Of a stretch of 63,616 nucleotides of DNA, positions 8,826 to 18,466 are shown piece after piece. Under the pieces are notes generated by a model. The model did not search any database. It saw only the letters and a list, made by a program, of their open reading frames with translations, and was not told the DNA's origin. How positions within the stretch are numbered: the first letter of the stretch is position 1; each line of letters begins with the position of its first letter. The position numbers and the translations under genes are program-made. This DNA is from Sphaerospermopsis aphanizomenoides BCCUSP55 (lineage in GTDB: Bacteria; Cyanobacteriota; Cyanobacteriia; Cyanobacteriales; Nostocaceae): NCBI RefSeq assembly GCF_001586785.1, contig NZ_LUFH02000021.1, positions 1 to 63,616 of the forward strand, given 5' to 3'.

Positions 8826-9678
8826 TAAGAATTTAGACAATTCAATGTAGATTTTTTCTTCCCATTCAGACTTGTACTTAACTGCTAGATTTTCTACCAC
8901 TATGACTTGGTTTTCGTCAACTAATTTACAACTTAGTTTGTGCAGAAAATACTCACGACATCTAGTAATTTTGCGTGAACTTTAGCAACTTTAATCCGGG
9001 CTTGATTGCGGTTTTTAGATCCCTTCTGTTTACGACTAAGCTGCTTTAGTTTCTGAGCTAGTTTTAGTTCCTATTTACGGTAATAGTTTGGATTACCATG
9101 TTTAGTTACATCAGAAGTAACAGCATAGTGACTTACCGCTATATCTATACCAACAGCTTTACCTTGTGACGATAAAACAGGTTTATCATTACCGTCATCA
9201 TCGAGGTAAGCTGCGTAGTATTCATCTGATGGAGTTAATGACACAGTAACAGATTTAAGTTTTCCTGTGGTAAGTGAGATACTTTACAGTAGATTTTATC
9301 TAGTTTTGGCAAGGTGAGATAGTTACCGTCTAGCTTTACCTGCTGAGGAAAGCAATCTATTTGCTTTTGTCCTTTCTTTTTGAAGTTCGGTTACTTACCT
9401 CGCTTATCAAAGAAGTTCAGAAAAGCACTAGACAAATCTAATACTACCTGCTGTAAACATGGGGATGGTGCTTCTTTTAACTACTCGTATTCTTTTTTCA
9501 GGGCAAATAACAGATTAATGGTGTCGTTGCGGCTTTAGCCCTTGCCAGTTGCTTTATAAATACGAAAGGTGAGGTCAAGAGCAAAGTTGTAAAACCAACG
9601 CACCCAACCAAACGACTTGGCACGCAATATAGACTGCTCCCCAGTCGGATAGATTCTGTGCTTATAGGCTTTTAACAT
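8826..9678 (-). pseudogene. Decayed tnpB (IS200/IS605 family)
   Basis: On the minus strand from an ATG at 9678 the reading MLKAYKHRIYPTGEQ is the typical TnpB beginning, followed by FGWVRWFYNFALDLTFRIYKATGKG. The frame is then broken by stops after GKG, after KKEYE and after DKRGK, and by frameshifts. A RuvC-I segment GIDIAVSHYAV, a helical stretch rich in Lys and Gln, and a RuvC-II segment VIVVENLAVK are readable. VENLAVK is then joined almost directly to KSEWEEKIYIE, which normally lies further on, so an internal deletion has occurred. The zinc finger, RuvC-III and right end are missing. No functional nuclease can be made. Confidence 0.85.
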
Positions 9679-9734
9679 TGCATTTAACAAACAGGCATCA
9701 TTATGGTAAACGAAGATTTGACAAAAGTAAAGCC

Positions 9735-9747
9735 GTCCTTCTAGGAC
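9735..9747 (-). mobile_element. Left-end hairpin of the tnpB remnant
   Basis: GTCCT/AGGAC with a three-base loop lies 57 bp upstream of the TnpB start. Read on the minus strand it is followed by GGCTTTAC, the same arrangement as the hairpin at 38481 on the plus strand. IS200/IS605 elements carry such subterminal hairpins instead of inverted repeats. This supports one common element family for both sites. Confidence 0.55.
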
Positions 9748-9828
9748 AAGGTTTTCAACTCAAATTTTAGATAAATGTTAGGATTGCCACAGAGAGAGAA
9801 TAGCGTGCATAGAAGGAAAAAAAACTGA

Positions 9829-11985
9829 ATGGCAGAAGTTGATAAGTCAATATCCTTTGATGGACGGGATATTCGACTGAAGGTTGGACTGTTAGCCCCC
9901 CAAGCTGGTGGGTCGGTATTGATAGAATCGGGGGACACAGCTGTTTTGGTTACAGCTACACGGTCAGAAGCTAGAGAAGGCGTTGATTTTCTTCCCCTCA
10001 CGGTAGATTATGAAGAAAGATTGTACGCAGCAGGTAGAATCCCTGGTGGTATTATGCGCCGAGAAGGTCGTCCACCAGAAAGAGCGATTCTTACCAGCCG
10101 TCTGATTGACCGTCCCCTACGTCCTCTGTTCCCTTCATGGTTACGAGATGATTTGCAGGTAATTGCTTTCACCTTATCAATGGATGAGCAAGTACCGCCC
10201 GATGTGTTAGCTGTAACTGGTGCTTCTATTGCTACCCTCATTGCCCAAATTCCCTTTAATGGGCCAATGGCAGCAGTGCGGGTAGGTTTAGTAGGTGATG
10301 ATTTCATCATTAACCCCACCTATGCAGAAATTGAAGCGGGAGATTTGGATTTAGTTGTTGCTGGTTCACCAGATGGTGTGATCATGGTGGAAGCAGGAGC
10401 AAATCAGTTGCCAGAGCGAGATATTATCGAGGCGATTGATTTTGGTTACGAAGCAGTGCGGGATTTAATCCAAGCGCAGTTAGATTTAGTCGAAGAACTA
10501 GGTCTAAAAATTGTGCAAGAAGCACCACCAGAAGTAGACCAAACACTAGAAAACTATATCCGCGATCGCGCAAGTGCTGAAATTAAAAAAATCCTGGCGC
10601 AATTTGAGTTAACCAAAACCGAGCGTGATAAAGCTTTAGATGTCGTTAAGGATGGGATCAAAGCTGAAATTGAAGCCCTACCGGAAGAAGATCCAATTCG
10701 TCTAGCGGCTACAGCAGATAGTAAAGCTCTTGGTAATACCTTTAAGGATATCACCAAATACTTTATGCGCCGTCAAATAGTTGAAGACAACGTTCGCGTT
10801 GATGGTCGCAAACTAGATGAAGTTCGTCCTGTTTCTTGTCAAGTAGGCGTTTTACCTCGGCGTGTACATGGTAGCGGTTTATTTAACCGGGGACTTACCC
10901 AGGTATTATCAGCTTGCACTTTAGGAACACCAGGAGATGCCCAAAACCTCAATGACGACCTACAAGTAGATCAATCTAAACGTTACCTGCATCATTACAA
11001 CTTCCCACCCTTCTCCGTGGGCGAAACCAAGCCCATGCGTGCGCCAGGAAGACGGGAAATCGGACACGGGGCTTTGGCAGAAAGAGCGATTTTACCCATA
11101 CTACCGCCCAAAGAACAATTCCCCTACGTCATCCGCGTAGTTTCAGAAGTGCTTTCTTCTAACGGTTCGACCTCAATGGGTTCAGTCTGCGGTTCTACCC
11201 TCGCCCTCATGGATGCCGGTGTGCCAATTATCAAACCTGTGAGCGGTGCAGCAATGGGCTTGATTAAAGAAGGGGACGAAGTGCGCGTCCTCACCGATAT
11301 TCAAGGCATTGAAGACTTTTTGGGTGACATGGACTTCAAGGTTGCTGGTACTGATACGGGTATCACAGCTTTACAAATGGATATGAAAATATCCGGTTTG
11401 TCTTTAGATGTGATTAAACAAGCTGTTGATCAAGCTAAAGCTGCCCGACTGCACATTCTGGAGAAAATGCTCCAGACCATCGAAACACCCAGATTGGAAA
11501 CCTCACCCTTTGCCCCACGCCTGTTGACGATCAAGATTGATCCCGAAATGATTGGTCTAGTTATCGGACCTGGTGGTAAAACCATCAAGGGAATTACTGA
11601 GGAAACAGGTGCAAAAATTGACATCGAAGACGATGGCACAGTCACCATTTCCGCAGTCGATGAAAGCAGGGCAAAAAGAGCGCGTAACATTGTCCAAGGC
11701 ATGACTCGCAAACTGCATGAAGGCGATGTTTACGTAGGTCGTGTAACACGGATTATACCTATTGGTGCGTTTGTGGAATTCTTGCCAGGAAAAGAAGGCA
11801 TGATTCACATTTCTCAATTAGCCGACTATCGGGTTGGTAAAGTTGAAGATGAAGTAGCAGTCGGTGATGAAGTGATTGTCAAAGTGCGCGAAATTGACAA
11901 TAAGGGCAGAATTAACCTGACACGCTTGGGTATCCACCCAGATCAAGCAGCTGCGGCGCGGGAAGCTGCGGCAGTGAATCGTTAA
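9829..11985 (+). CDS. pnp: Polyribonucleotide nucleotidyltransferase (PNPase)
   Basis: PNPase degrades RNA phosphorolytically from the 3' end and can add heteropolymeric tails, which in cyanobacteria replaces poly(A) polymerase activity. The 718-residue chain shows two RNase PH domains ([14 protein letters not shown]..., and [13 protein letters not shown]... with [23 protein letters not shown]), the all-alpha linker between them, a KH domain ([11 protein letters not shown], about residues 575-590) and a C-terminal S1 domain ([28 protein letters not shown]). All parts expected of the family are present. The tnpB remnant ends about 80 bp upstream, so its promoter lies close to old mobile DNA. 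Confidence 0.97.
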   Translation: MAEVDKSISFDGRDIRLKVGLLAPQAGGSVLIESGDTAVLVTATRSEAREGVDFLPLTVDYEERLYAAGRIPGGIMRREGRPPERAILTSRLIDRPLRPLFPSWLRDDLQVIAFTLSMDEQVPPDVLAVTGASIATLIAQIPFNGPMAAVRVGLVGDDFIINPTYAEIEAGDLDLVVAGSPDGVIMVEAGANQLPERDIIEAIDFGYEAVRDLIQAQLDLVEELGLKIVQEAPPEVDQTLENYIRDRASAEIKKILAQFELTKTERDKALDVVKDGIKAEIEALPEEDPIRLAATADSKALGNTFKDITKYFMRRQIVEDNVRVDGRKLDEVRPVSCQVGVLPRRVHGSGLFNRGLTQVLSACTLGTPGDAQNLNDDLQVDQSKRYLHHYNFPPFSVGETKPMRAPGRREIGHGALAERAILPILPPKEQFPYVIRVVSEVLSSNGSTSMGSVCGSTLALMDAGVPIIKPVSGAAMGLIKEGDEVRVLTDIQGIEDFLGDMDFKVAGTDTGITALQMDMKISGLSLDVIKQAVDQAKAARLHILEKMLQTIETPRLETSPFAPRLLTIKIDPEMIGLVIGPGGKTIKGITEETGAKIDIEDDGTVTISAVDESRAKRARNIVQGMTRKLHEGDVYVGRVTRIIPIGAFVEFLPGKEGMIHISQLADYRVGKVEDEVAVGDEVIVKVREIDNKGRINLTRLGIHPDQAAAAREAAAVNR

Positions 11986-11995
11986 TAACGATTAA

Positions 11996-12065
11996 GGATT
12001 TTAGATTTTGGATTAGAGATAAATCGCAAATCTAAAATCCGCGATGCCTTGCCAGTAGGCATCGC
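11996..12065 (+). terminator. Two nested hairpins downstream of pnp
   Basis: A 13-bp perfect inverted repeat (GGATTTTAGATTT at 11996-12008, complement at 12028-12040) is followed directly by GCGATGCCT/AGGCATCGC (12041-12065). A short T run lies at 12072-12077. They probably end or stabilise the pnp message. The first repeat is of the GGATTTTAGATTTTGG type, related words of which recur near 16845-16880. Confidence 0.5.
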
Positions 12066-12116
12066 CGTATGATTTTTTAAAATATTATGAATAGAGATAT
12101 TAGAGGCAAGCAAGAT

Positions 12117-12353
12117 ATGGCTAATACAGAAGAAATCACCATTAAAGTGCCTTCAGAAATTGCAGAAGCCTATCGCCAAGCAACAAAGGAAGAACAAGAA
12201 CAAATTCAACTCAAATTTGCATCAATTATGCAATTAAAATTTTTAAATTCTAGACAAGATGCTGTGCAACGTCTCAGAAAAATGATGGATGAAGTTAGTA
12301 AATAAGCACAGGCTCAAGGTTTAACGCCTGAAATTTTAGATTCTATTTTATAA
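12117..12353 (+). pseudogene. Antitoxin-like small gene interrupted by an in-frame stop
   Basis: From ATG 12117 the product is MANTEEITIKVPSEIAEAYRQA... and stops at TAA 12303-12305 after MMDEVSK. The same frame continues without another stop as AQAQGLTPEILDSIL to TAA 12351-12353. The words MDE-plus-GLTPEIL-SIL are the usual ending of a family of small cyanobacterial antitoxin-like proteins found next to PIN toxins, so the internal TAA looks like a nonsense mutation. An upstream in-frame ATG (12087) is less likely. No PIN toxin gene follows; the downstream DNA is non-coding on this strand. The module is probably dead. Confidence 0.6.
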
Positions 12354-12793
12354 ATTGCACTATGATGGATATTTTTCTTCTGGGTAAGATAAAATCTTTG
12401 TTAACACAACTGGACGATTAGCAGTAGTTGGCAAAAGATGAATTGATATACGAACATCACAATTTTTTGCATCTTCCGGTAAAGAAGGTCTTGTTGTTGC
12501 TGCTGCGAGTGAAATCCTACCGGGGCTATCAATTATGATTTCATGTGCTGTACTTGGAATTGTTAAAGAGCCAGGTTTAATAATTCTTCCAATACTTACA
12601 CCATTTTTAAGCTGCTTGGGACATCATACAGATAAGAAAACCTAGACATAAACAGACCTTTAACTCTGTCACCTGTCACCTGTCACCTGTCACCTGCCAT
12701 ATTTGCCAATTTGTCAATTTCCGGGATTTTTGGTACATAAAAATTAAGTAACCTACACGGTTTACTTTTATCCCTCATTGGACACCCAGCATA
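12306..12793. repeat. Gene-poor stretch with CACCTGT tandem repeats
   Basis: The stretch contains the tail of the broken antitoxin-like gene, an unassigned open frame on the minus strand, and at 12667-12697 four copies of the heptamer CACCTGT. The same heptamer family ends folP and ftsI. No other gene is visible before the DUF3146 gene. Confidence 0.7.
12360..12623 (-). other. Unrecognised minus-strand open frame without a start
   Basis: The frame is open for 87 codons and ends at TAG (12360-12362). It reads plausibly (GVSIGRIIKPGSLTIPSTAHEI...) but has no ATG or GTG near its beginning, which lies just behind a stop at 12624-12626. It could be a gene fragment or chance. No family is recognised. 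Confidence 0.2.
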
Positions 12794-13057
12794 GTGAGTG
12801 CTAAACGTCTACCAGAAACTACTGCCCATGTCAGAATCACGCGCCAATCCTGGCAACATGGCTTTCTTGAAGGTGAAGTGAGTGCAGGTGATTTTGAATG
12901 GCATTTTCAATGGCATTTCCGCCGGGGAGAACTATCTGTGAAGCCTTCCCAGGGTCGCGCTTTAATTAAAGAACCTCTTGGCCGCTTTTTAGAAAAACAA
13001 GATTACCAGTTAGAACCAGGGGGAGATTATGCTTTTACGATTCGGGCTGAATTGTAA
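12794..13057 (+). CDS. DUF3146 family protein
   Basis: The 87-residue protein matches a small family confined to cyanobacteria: MSAKRLPETTAHVRITRQSW at the start and a conserved EGEVSAGDFEW, SVKPSQGRALIKEPLGRFL and GGDYAFTIRAEL. It starts at GTG. No membrane segment or catalytic motif is visible, and function is unknown. It is convergent with the YqgF-like gene (11 bp between stops); the gap is made of a TCAGTTGTCAATTGTCAGT repeat. Confidence 0.85.
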   Translation: MSAKRLPETTAHVRITRQSWQHGFLEGEVSAGDFEWHFQWHFRRGELSVKPSQGRALIKEPLGRFLEKQDYQLEPGGDYAFTIRAEL

Positions 13058-13068
13058 TTAGTCAGTTG

Positions 13069-13506
13069 TCAATTGTCAGTGAGACCGTTGGCAGTTAAAC
13101 GATTCAGGTAGCGTTCAATTAAGAGAATAGCCACAATATCGTCTATTGGTCTTGGTGGCTGTCGCATACCTTTGGGTAACAACTTGGTTAGTCCTGTTGG
13201 TGGAAACATCTGCCAATAGCGATCGCGTGCTTCCAAAGTTGTATAACGCTCATCTATTAAAATAATATTTAGCGTATCTGTTAATTCCTGATTTAGCTGC
13301 TGTTTCCATTTTTTGGCAGTAGTTTGATCACCCATGACAATTAAAGAAATGGGAAATTTTTGTCGTAGTTTTTCAATGTGAGCGATCGCTTCATTCGCTG
13401 GAACAACTTGATGATCATACAATTGTCGATCCAGTCCCATTACAGCTACACCACATTTATCTCGACCGGGATCAAAGCCTAAAATTGCTGGTTGTGTGTT
13501 AGTCAT
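13069..13506 (-). CDS. YqgF/RuvX-type RNase H-fold nuclease-like protein
   Basis: The 145-residue protein shows the YqgF signature: ILGFDPGRDKCGVAV at the N-terminus with the first acidic residue, LIVMGDQTT in the middle, and IDERYTTLEARDRYW towards the end. Relatives process the 16S rRNA precursor or act on DNA junctions. This is the cyanobacterial variant next to DUF3146, distinct from the standard RuvX sequence, so the substrate is uncertain. Its last residues (GLTDN) are encoded by the heptamer repeat ACTGACAATTGACA that fills the gap to DUF3146. Confidence 0.8.
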   Translation of the reverse strand: MTNTQPAILGFDPGRDKCGVAVMGLDRQLYDHQVVPANEAIAHIEKLRQKFPISLIVMGDQTTAKKWKQQLNQELTDTLNIILIDERYTTLEARDRYWQMFPPTGLTKLLPKGMRQPPRPIDDIVAILLIERYLNRLTANGLTDN

Positions 13507-13776
13507 GGGAAAAAGGGAACAGGGAACGGGGAATAGGGAACAGTCAGAAGTTTTTTAATTTTTAATTTTGTAAGTATTCAGGATAGAGAATACTCCAAGT
13601 CAGGAGAATGAAGGCTGTTTTAGTCAAGTTTGATGATTTGGATAAAATCTCACTTCTGGACGATTCTTCATTTCATAAGCATTCTAACTCCTGACTCCGG
13701 TTGGTGAGCGAAGTCGAACCACTGACTCCTGAATTCTTACTTAATTTTCAATTTTCAATTTTCAATTTTCAATTTT
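13507..13776. repeat. Intergenic repeats between YqgF-like and DUF3084 genes
   Basis: The 270 bp contain GGGAACA-type repeats (13511-13540), a GGTT...AACC hairpin of the type GGTTGGTGAGCGAAGTCG (13699-13721), and five copies of TTTTCAA (13743-13776) abutting the DUF3084 stop codon. No gene is visible. Confidence 0.7.
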
Positions 13777-15267
13777 TTAAGTGCTAAACAGAATTTGTCC
13801 ATTCAAAATTGCCACCAGTTTCACTCTTAAGGGTCCGGCTGTATAGGTATCCTCAGCAGCTATGGCTTTAATTTCTAATGGTTGCTCAGACTGCTGCAAT
13901 TGAGCAAAAAAGCGCAAAAAAGTACCGTCTATTTGCACAGTTTCGATAATTCCTGCATTGCGAGCGCGAAATTGAGAAGCAGAAATCAATAAATCTAGCC
14001 TTTGCCTTAATTGATATGATGTCATAGTTTTCATATCAGCAGAAGTTGTTGCTAGAATCTGACCAGCAGAAAATACCAATTGATTGCGCGTAGCATCAGC
14101 AAAGAATTCTATCTGCTTTTCTCCCCGGACGTAATTACCCGCAGAAAAAATTCGCACTACATATTCTCTACCATCATCAATTTGCTTAATCAGTTGCTCG
14201 ACTCTATCTTGAGTAACACGCAATAGTTCTGTATTTGCAGGATTTGTCCCAGGTTCGCTTAATTCTATATTGGCATTGCGGTTAGCTTCGCCCAAAATTT
14301 GGATTACCACCTGACGAGCAGCATTAGGTTGATTGACTTGGACTACACCAGCAGCTAGAACTTGGCCACGTACCAAAGCTAATTTACCCAAACGCAGGTC
14401 ACGGTAAGATTGATAATATTTTTCCAGCCTTGCTACTTCTTGTTCTAAATAATCTTGTTGTTTTTCTAATTCTTTGAGGCGAGATTCTCTAATAGCAATT
14501 ACTTGCTCTCGCTTTTTAATTTCTAGATTACGACTTTGAATTAATTGGTCTAATTGAGTAATTTTCTGATCGCGTTTTTCAATAGCTTCTTGGCGATTAG
14601 CAAGTTCCTGATCGCGTTTTTCAATAGCTGTTTTTGCTTCGTCAATCGCTGTTTTTGCTTCTGCATAAAGTCGCTGCCGTTCTGTCTTTAATTCTTCAAC
14701 TGCTTTCTGCAATGCCTGACGCTGATTATAAAGAGTTTGCAGTTCATTTATAGCTTGTTGATACTGTATCACTACTTCACCTAGTCGGCTTTGAGTTCCT
14801 TGCAGTTGAGCTTGGGTTTTAGCTTGTTGACTAATAGTGCGGTTAAGTTGAGCTTGTGTTATCCGTTGTTTGGCATTGACAGCTTGTAAAGACTGATTAA
14901 TTTTCTGTAAATCTTGCTGTGCCTGAGTTTGTTCTTTTCTGGCTTCCGTCAGCTGCTTTTCTACCTGGCTTTTTTCAGCTTCTGCGGTTTTCAGTTGTTC
15001 TCGTTTGTTTCTCAGGTCTTTTTGAATATCTTCTAACTCAAATACGCCTTTCCGCAATCCTTCGTCAGCAGCAAATAAAATTGCTAGGGTTGATGCAGAA
15101 ATTAACCCGCCAGTAAAAATAGTTACTAATACTGCTGTATTTTTGGGACGCAGCTTAAATAGTGAGAGGCGTGCTTTGCCAACTCGTGTGCCGATGCGAT
15201 CGCCAACTGTGGCAATCACACCTCCCAAAATTAAAATTGCTGCTATCAGGATGTACCCGGTCGCCAT
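13777..15267 (-). CDS. DUF3084 membrane-anchored coiled-coil protein
   Basis: The 496-residue protein begins with two hydrophobic segments (about residues 4-22 and 45-67) separated by a basic loop (VGKARLSLFKLRPKNT). A long coiled coil rich in Gln, Glu and Lys follows (about 75-290), with repeated IEKRDQ words. The C-terminal 200 residues form a beta-rich domain ending in AGPLRVKLVAILNGQILFST. This order is characteristic of DUF3084, found throughout cyanobacteria. The function is unknown; a scaffold in the cell envelope or at the membrane is a reasonable guess from topology. Confidence 0.88.
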   Translation of the reverse strand: MATGYILIAAILILGGVIATVGDRIGTRVGKARLSLFKLRPKNTAVLVTIFTGGLISASTLAILFAADEGLRKGVFELEDIQKDLRNKREQLKTAEAEKSQVEKQLTEARKEQTQAQQDLQKINQSLQAVNAKQRITQAQLNRTISQQAKTQAQLQGTQSRLGEVVIQYQQAINELQTLYNQRQALQKAVEELKTERQRLYAEAKTAIDEAKTAIEKRDQELANRQEAIEKRDQKITQLDQLIQSRNLEIKKREQVIAIRESRLKELEKQQDYLEQEVARLEKYYQSYRDLRLGKLALVRGQVLAAGVVQVNQPNAARQVVIQILGEANRNANIELSEPGTNPANTELLRVTQDRVEQLIKQIDDGREYVVRIFSAGNYVRGEKQIEFFADATRNQLVFSAGQILATTSADMKTMTSYQLRQRLDLLISASQFRARNAGIIETVQIDGTFLRFFAQLQQSEQPLEIKAIAAEDTYTAGPLRVKLVAILNGQILFST

Positions 15268-15623
15268 CTTTAACTACCGTTCACGTGGTGTGCCGGAGGC
15301 ATAATGCTTCCAGATACAGCCTACTACTTTCAACCATTGTCTGTGGGTGAAAGGAGATTGCCAAGGGCAGAAATTAATCAATTTTTCAATTACCTCCGAT
15401 TGTGGGTATTTTCAATATACAAGCGGTGACAATACTGCTCGTTGAAGAGGCTAGAAATTTGTAGTTGGTTTGGGAAAAGGTTAAAAAGGTAAAAGATGAA
15501 GGTTTTTTCTTCTCCCTTTTCCCCTTTTTCCATTCCCCACAAAACCAGAGCAGTCTTAACTCAGCACAGGCTAAACGCCCCGCTACCGCTAACAGCACTC
15601 TTAATCACAAGCAATTTGGGTGA
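15268..15623. other. Intergenic stretch between DUF3084 and ntcA
   Basis: The region lies downstream of ntcA and upstream of the DUF3084 gene, both on the minus strand. It is rich in purine/pyrimidine tracts (AAGGGAGAAGAAAAAACC type on the minus strand). I see no gene, no clear terminator and no promoter that can be fixed. Confidence 0.5.
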
Positions 15624-16295
15624 TTAGGTAAATTGCTTACTTAAGGTAACAGGCTTGTGTACGGTAATCTTCTTCTTGTGGATGGAAATCATTTTTTTCT
15701 CGCGTAAATCTCCAAGTAACCTGGTGACAGTCACGCGAGTAGAACCAATTGCTTCAGCGATCGCCTGATGAGATAACTTCAAATCAATTGTGATCCCATC
15801 CGCACAAGGTACACCAAAATCTCGACAAAGAATTAATAAAAAACTTACCAACCTAGAACCCATATCTCGGTGAGCAAGGGTTTCAATCATCATCTCTGTC
15901 TGGAGAATCCGGGAAGAAAGTCCCCGCAGCATTAACATTGATAATTCTGGATTTTCCTTTAATGCTTGTTCTACTTGTTCAATTGGTGCAGACAGCAATT
16001 CTACAGCAGTAAAGGCCACTGCATGGTAAAATCTATCTGACTTGTTACCCGTTAGCAATGACAACACACCAAAAACACTATTTTCCCGCAGCAGTGCCAC
16101 CGTTATTTCTTCTCCTGCCTCATATACCCTGGAAAGTTTTACAGCACCCTTGAGAAGAAAATAAACTCGTTCGGCGGGATCGCCGGGAAAAAAGATCGTT
16201 TTGTTGCGTTCAAACGTCTCCACAACTGGCGGAAAGGCTCCAGTTGCCATCTGACGAAAAACATTTGCTAGGGCTTTATCTTGTGTCACGATCAT
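15624..16295 (-). CDS. ntcA: Global nitrogen regulator NtcA (CRP family)
   Basis: NtcA is the 2-oxoglutarate-responsive activator of nitrogen assimilation and heterocyst genes; it binds GTA-N8-TAC sites as a dimer. The sequence has the cyclic-nucleotide-binding-type beta roll ([35 protein letters not shown]), the long dimerisation helix ([30 protein letters not shown]) and a winged helix ([25 protein letters not shown]). I chose the ATG at 16295, giving [13 protein letters not shown] and the family length of 223; the in-frame ATG six codons upstream gives an unsupported extension. The gene stands alone. No perfect GTA-N8-TAC autoregulatory site was found in the first 300 bp upstream. Confidence 0.97.
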   Translation of the reverse strand: MIVTQDKALANVFRQMATGAFPPVVETFERNKTIFFPGDPAERVYFLLKGAVKLSRVYEAGEEITVALLRENSVFGVLSLLTGNKSDRFYHAVAFTAVELLSAPIEQVEQALKENPELSMLMLRGLSSRILQTEMMIETLAHRDMGSRLVSFLLILCRDFGVPCADGITIDLKLSHQAIAEAIGSTRVTVTRLLGDLREKKMISIHKKKITVHKPVTLSKQFT

Positions 16296-16990
16296 CTCCC
16301 TTCCCCTACCCAATGCCGGAAAAATAAAAACTGATTACCTAAGAATACACCTGAAAAATCAAGAAAGCACCGTCAACCTTTCTGTTTTTTCCTATACTCA
16401 AATCTATCACTTTTTCTTCTTATGTTTATCATGATACCCAATTCTTGTTATTTTTAGCCAGCACTTATTGATCAGTGGTTTCAGAAGCTCAACTACAAAG
16501 GTTTTTTTGCCTAAAATTTTTCGATATCTTTATAACTTCTTAATCAATCAGCATAAATTTTGTTGTAATCAACACCCTGACTAGAAAATATGGGAAGGGT
16601 AAAAGCGTAAGCGGTAAAAGGAAATATTTATGTGAGCATTTAGCTATCAGTATTCAGCAGTCAGCGGTTAGCTTTTTCACGGTTACACCCAAACTTACTT
16701 TTTTTGGTTTATCAAATATTCTGACTCCTGAGTCCTGAATTCTTACATTTTTCTATTTCATGGGTTGCTGTAATGCAGTTGATGATGGCTACTTAATTAT
16801 TTTTTTCAAAATCATATTCCTAACAAAGTCATCCTCTAAAAGGATTTTGGATTGACTGGGTGCTTGAGGATTTTGGATTGCGGATTGATGCAACGGATAA
16901 ATCCAGATGCTTGTGCTATTAAGGAATTATTGGTCAAAATAGGCTCAGATTCTAGTATGCTCCTAATGATTGATCAAATTAACAATTTCT
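16296..16990. other. Divergent ntcA/fabI intergenic region
   Basis: Nearly 700 bp separate the divergent genes. The ntcA-proximal half is AT-rich and should hold its promoters. The fabI-proximal half holds TCAGTATTCAGCAGTCAGC-type repeats (16648-16675), TCTGACTCCTGAGTCCTGA-type repeats (16719-16740) and GGATTTTGGATTG words (16841-16885). No gene is supported. Confidence 0.6.
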
Positions 16991-17767
16991 ATGCTGAATC
17001 TGTCCGGAAAAAACGCCTTAGTAACAGGTATTGCCAATAACCGATCCATCGCTTGGGGTATTGCCCAACAACTTCATCAAGCAGGTGCTAACTTGGGTGT
17101 TACCTACTTGCCAGATGAAAAAGGTAAATTTGAGAAAAAAGTTGCAGAATTAGTAGAACCCCTCCAACCTAGCTTGTTTCTTCCCTGTAACGTTGAGAAC
17201 GAGGAGCAAATTCAAGCTACTTTTGATACTGTCCGTCAGCAGTGGGGTAAACTAGATATTCTTATTCATTGTCTGGCTTTTGCCAATAGAGAAGATTTAA
17301 CTGGGGATTTTAGCCAGACCTCTCGTGCTGGTTTCAATAAAGCTTTGGAAGTTAGCACCTATTCACTCGTTCAGTTAAGCGGTGCTGCTAAACCTTTGAT
17401 GACAGACGGCGGCAGTATTATTACTCTCTCCTATTTAGGTGCAGTTCGAGCAATCCCAAACTATAACATCATGGGTGTAGCTAAAGCCGGATTAGAAGCC
17501 AGTGTCCGTTACTTAGCCGCAGAACTAGGATCTCAAAATATTCGCGTCAATGGTATCTCAGCAGGACCCATTCGCACTTTGGCATCTTCAGCAGTAGGTG
17601 GCATTTTAGATATGATTCATCATGTTGAACAAGTTGCTCCCCTACGTCGTACCGTCACACAGCTAGAGGTAGGCAATGCAGCAGCTTTCTTGTCTAGTGA
17701 TTTGGCAAGCGGTATTACCGGGCAAATCCTGTATGTAGATGCAGGATATGAAATCATGGGTATGTAG
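16991..17767 (+). CDS. fabI: Enoyl-[acyl-carrier-protein] reductase (NADH)
   Basis: FabI performs the last reduction in each cycle of type II fatty acid synthesis. The 258-residue sequence has the FabI-type cofactor motif GIANNRSIAWGIA, the NVEN segment, and the catalytic Tyr-Lys region YNIMGVAKAGLEASVRYLA. SAGPIRTLASSAVGG and GQILYVDAGYEIMGM are typical of the C-terminal third. The ATG at 16991 gives MLNLSGKNALVTG as in relatives; a TTG seven codons upstream is not needed. hisB follows 102 bp downstream behind tandem repeats. Confidence 0.97.
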   Translation: MLNLSGKNALVTGIANNRSIAWGIAQQLHQAGANLGVTYLPDEKGKFEKKVAELVEPLQPSLFLPCNVENEEQIQATFDTVRQQWGKLDILIHCLAFANREDLTGDFSQTSRAGFNKALEVSTYSLVQLSGAAKPLMTDGGSIITLSYLGAVRAIPNYNIMGVAKAGLEASVRYLAAELGSQNIRVNGISAGPIRTLASSAVGGILDMIHHVEQVAPLRRTVTQLEVGNAAAFLSSDLASGITGQILYVDAGYEIMGM

Positions 17768-17771
17768 AGAA

Positions 17772-17805
17772 TAGGGTGTAGGGTGTAGGGGCTAGGGTGT
17801 AGGTG
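17772..17805. repeat. GTGTAGG tandem repeats after fabI
   Basis: Several copies of the heptamer GTGTAGG, one of them degenerate, lie between fabI and hisB. The same unit recurs at 63416-63438 and, more loosely, upstream of ftsI at 36782-36835. Confidence 0.8.
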
Positions 17806-17846
17806 AAAAGATTTTTACCGATGCCCAATTCCCAATAACTAACTAC

Positions 17847-17874
17847 TAATGACTAATGACTAATGACTAATGAC
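17847..17874. repeat. TAATGAC tandem repeat containing the hisB start codon
   Basis: Four perfect copies of the heptamer TAATGAC run from 17847 to 17874. The ATG used by hisB (17870-17872) lies in the fourth copy. Each copy carries an ATG and a TGA in overlapping frames. Confidence 0.9.
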
Positions 17875-18466
17875 TAACAACCGCATTGCTACAGTTCACC
17901 GCACTACTGGAGAAACGGATGTAAAAGTAACTATCAACCTTGATGGTACAGGCATCTGCAAAGCTGCTACTGGCATTCCTTTTTTGGATCATATGCTGCA
18001 TCAAATCGCTTCTCATGGGCTGTTTGATTTAGATATCCAAGCCAAAGGAGACTGGGAAATTGATGACCACCATACTAATGAAGATGTAGGTATTACCTTG
18101 GGGCAAGCTTTACATCAGGCATTAGGTAACAAAAAAGGTATTGTCCGCTTTGGTAATTTCCTTGCACCCCTTGATGAAGCTTTAATTCAGGTGGCTTTAG
18201 ACTTTTCTGGACGGCCTCACCTCTCCTATGGATTACAAATTCCTACTCAACGGGTAGGAACTTATGATACTCAACTGGTGCGGGAGTTTTTTGTGGCTTT
18301 GGTAAACCATAGCCAAATTACCTTGCATATTTGCCAACTTGATGGTATTAATTCCCATCATATTATTGAAGCAACTTTTAAAGCCTTTGCTAGAGCTATG
18401 CGAATGGCTGTAGAAATTGATCCTCGTCGTGCTGAGACTATTCCTAGTTCCAAGGGAGTGTTATGA
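17870..18466 (+). CDS. hisB: Imidazoleglycerol-phosphate dehydratase
   Basis: The enzyme removes water from imidazoleglycerol phosphate in histidine synthesis. The manganese-binding motifs are clear: [11 protein letters not shown], the DDHHTNED box, and the second repeat with [23 protein letters not shown]-like [11 protein letters not shown] begins the fold. The product has 198 residues; relatives usually carry about ten more at the N-terminus. Here the start codon and MTN come from the tandem repeat TAATGAC, and no in-frame start lies upstream of it, so the repeat appears to have replaced the original beginning. The catalytic core is complete. Confidence 0.95.
   Translation: MTNNRIATVHRTTGETDVKVTINLDGTGICKAATGIPFLDHMLHQIASHGLFDLDIQAKGDWEIDDHHTNEDVGITLGQALHQALGNKKGIVRFGNFLAPLDEALIQVALDFSGRPHLSYGLQIPTQRVGTYDTQLVREFFVALVNHSQITLHICQLDGINSHHIIEATFKAFARAMRMAVEIDPRRAETIPSSKGVL

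Noticed and set aside
16296-16600. Search for an NtcA autoregulatory site upstream of ntcA
   Set aside because: No perfect GTA-N8-TAC match was found by eye, so no site is annotated.
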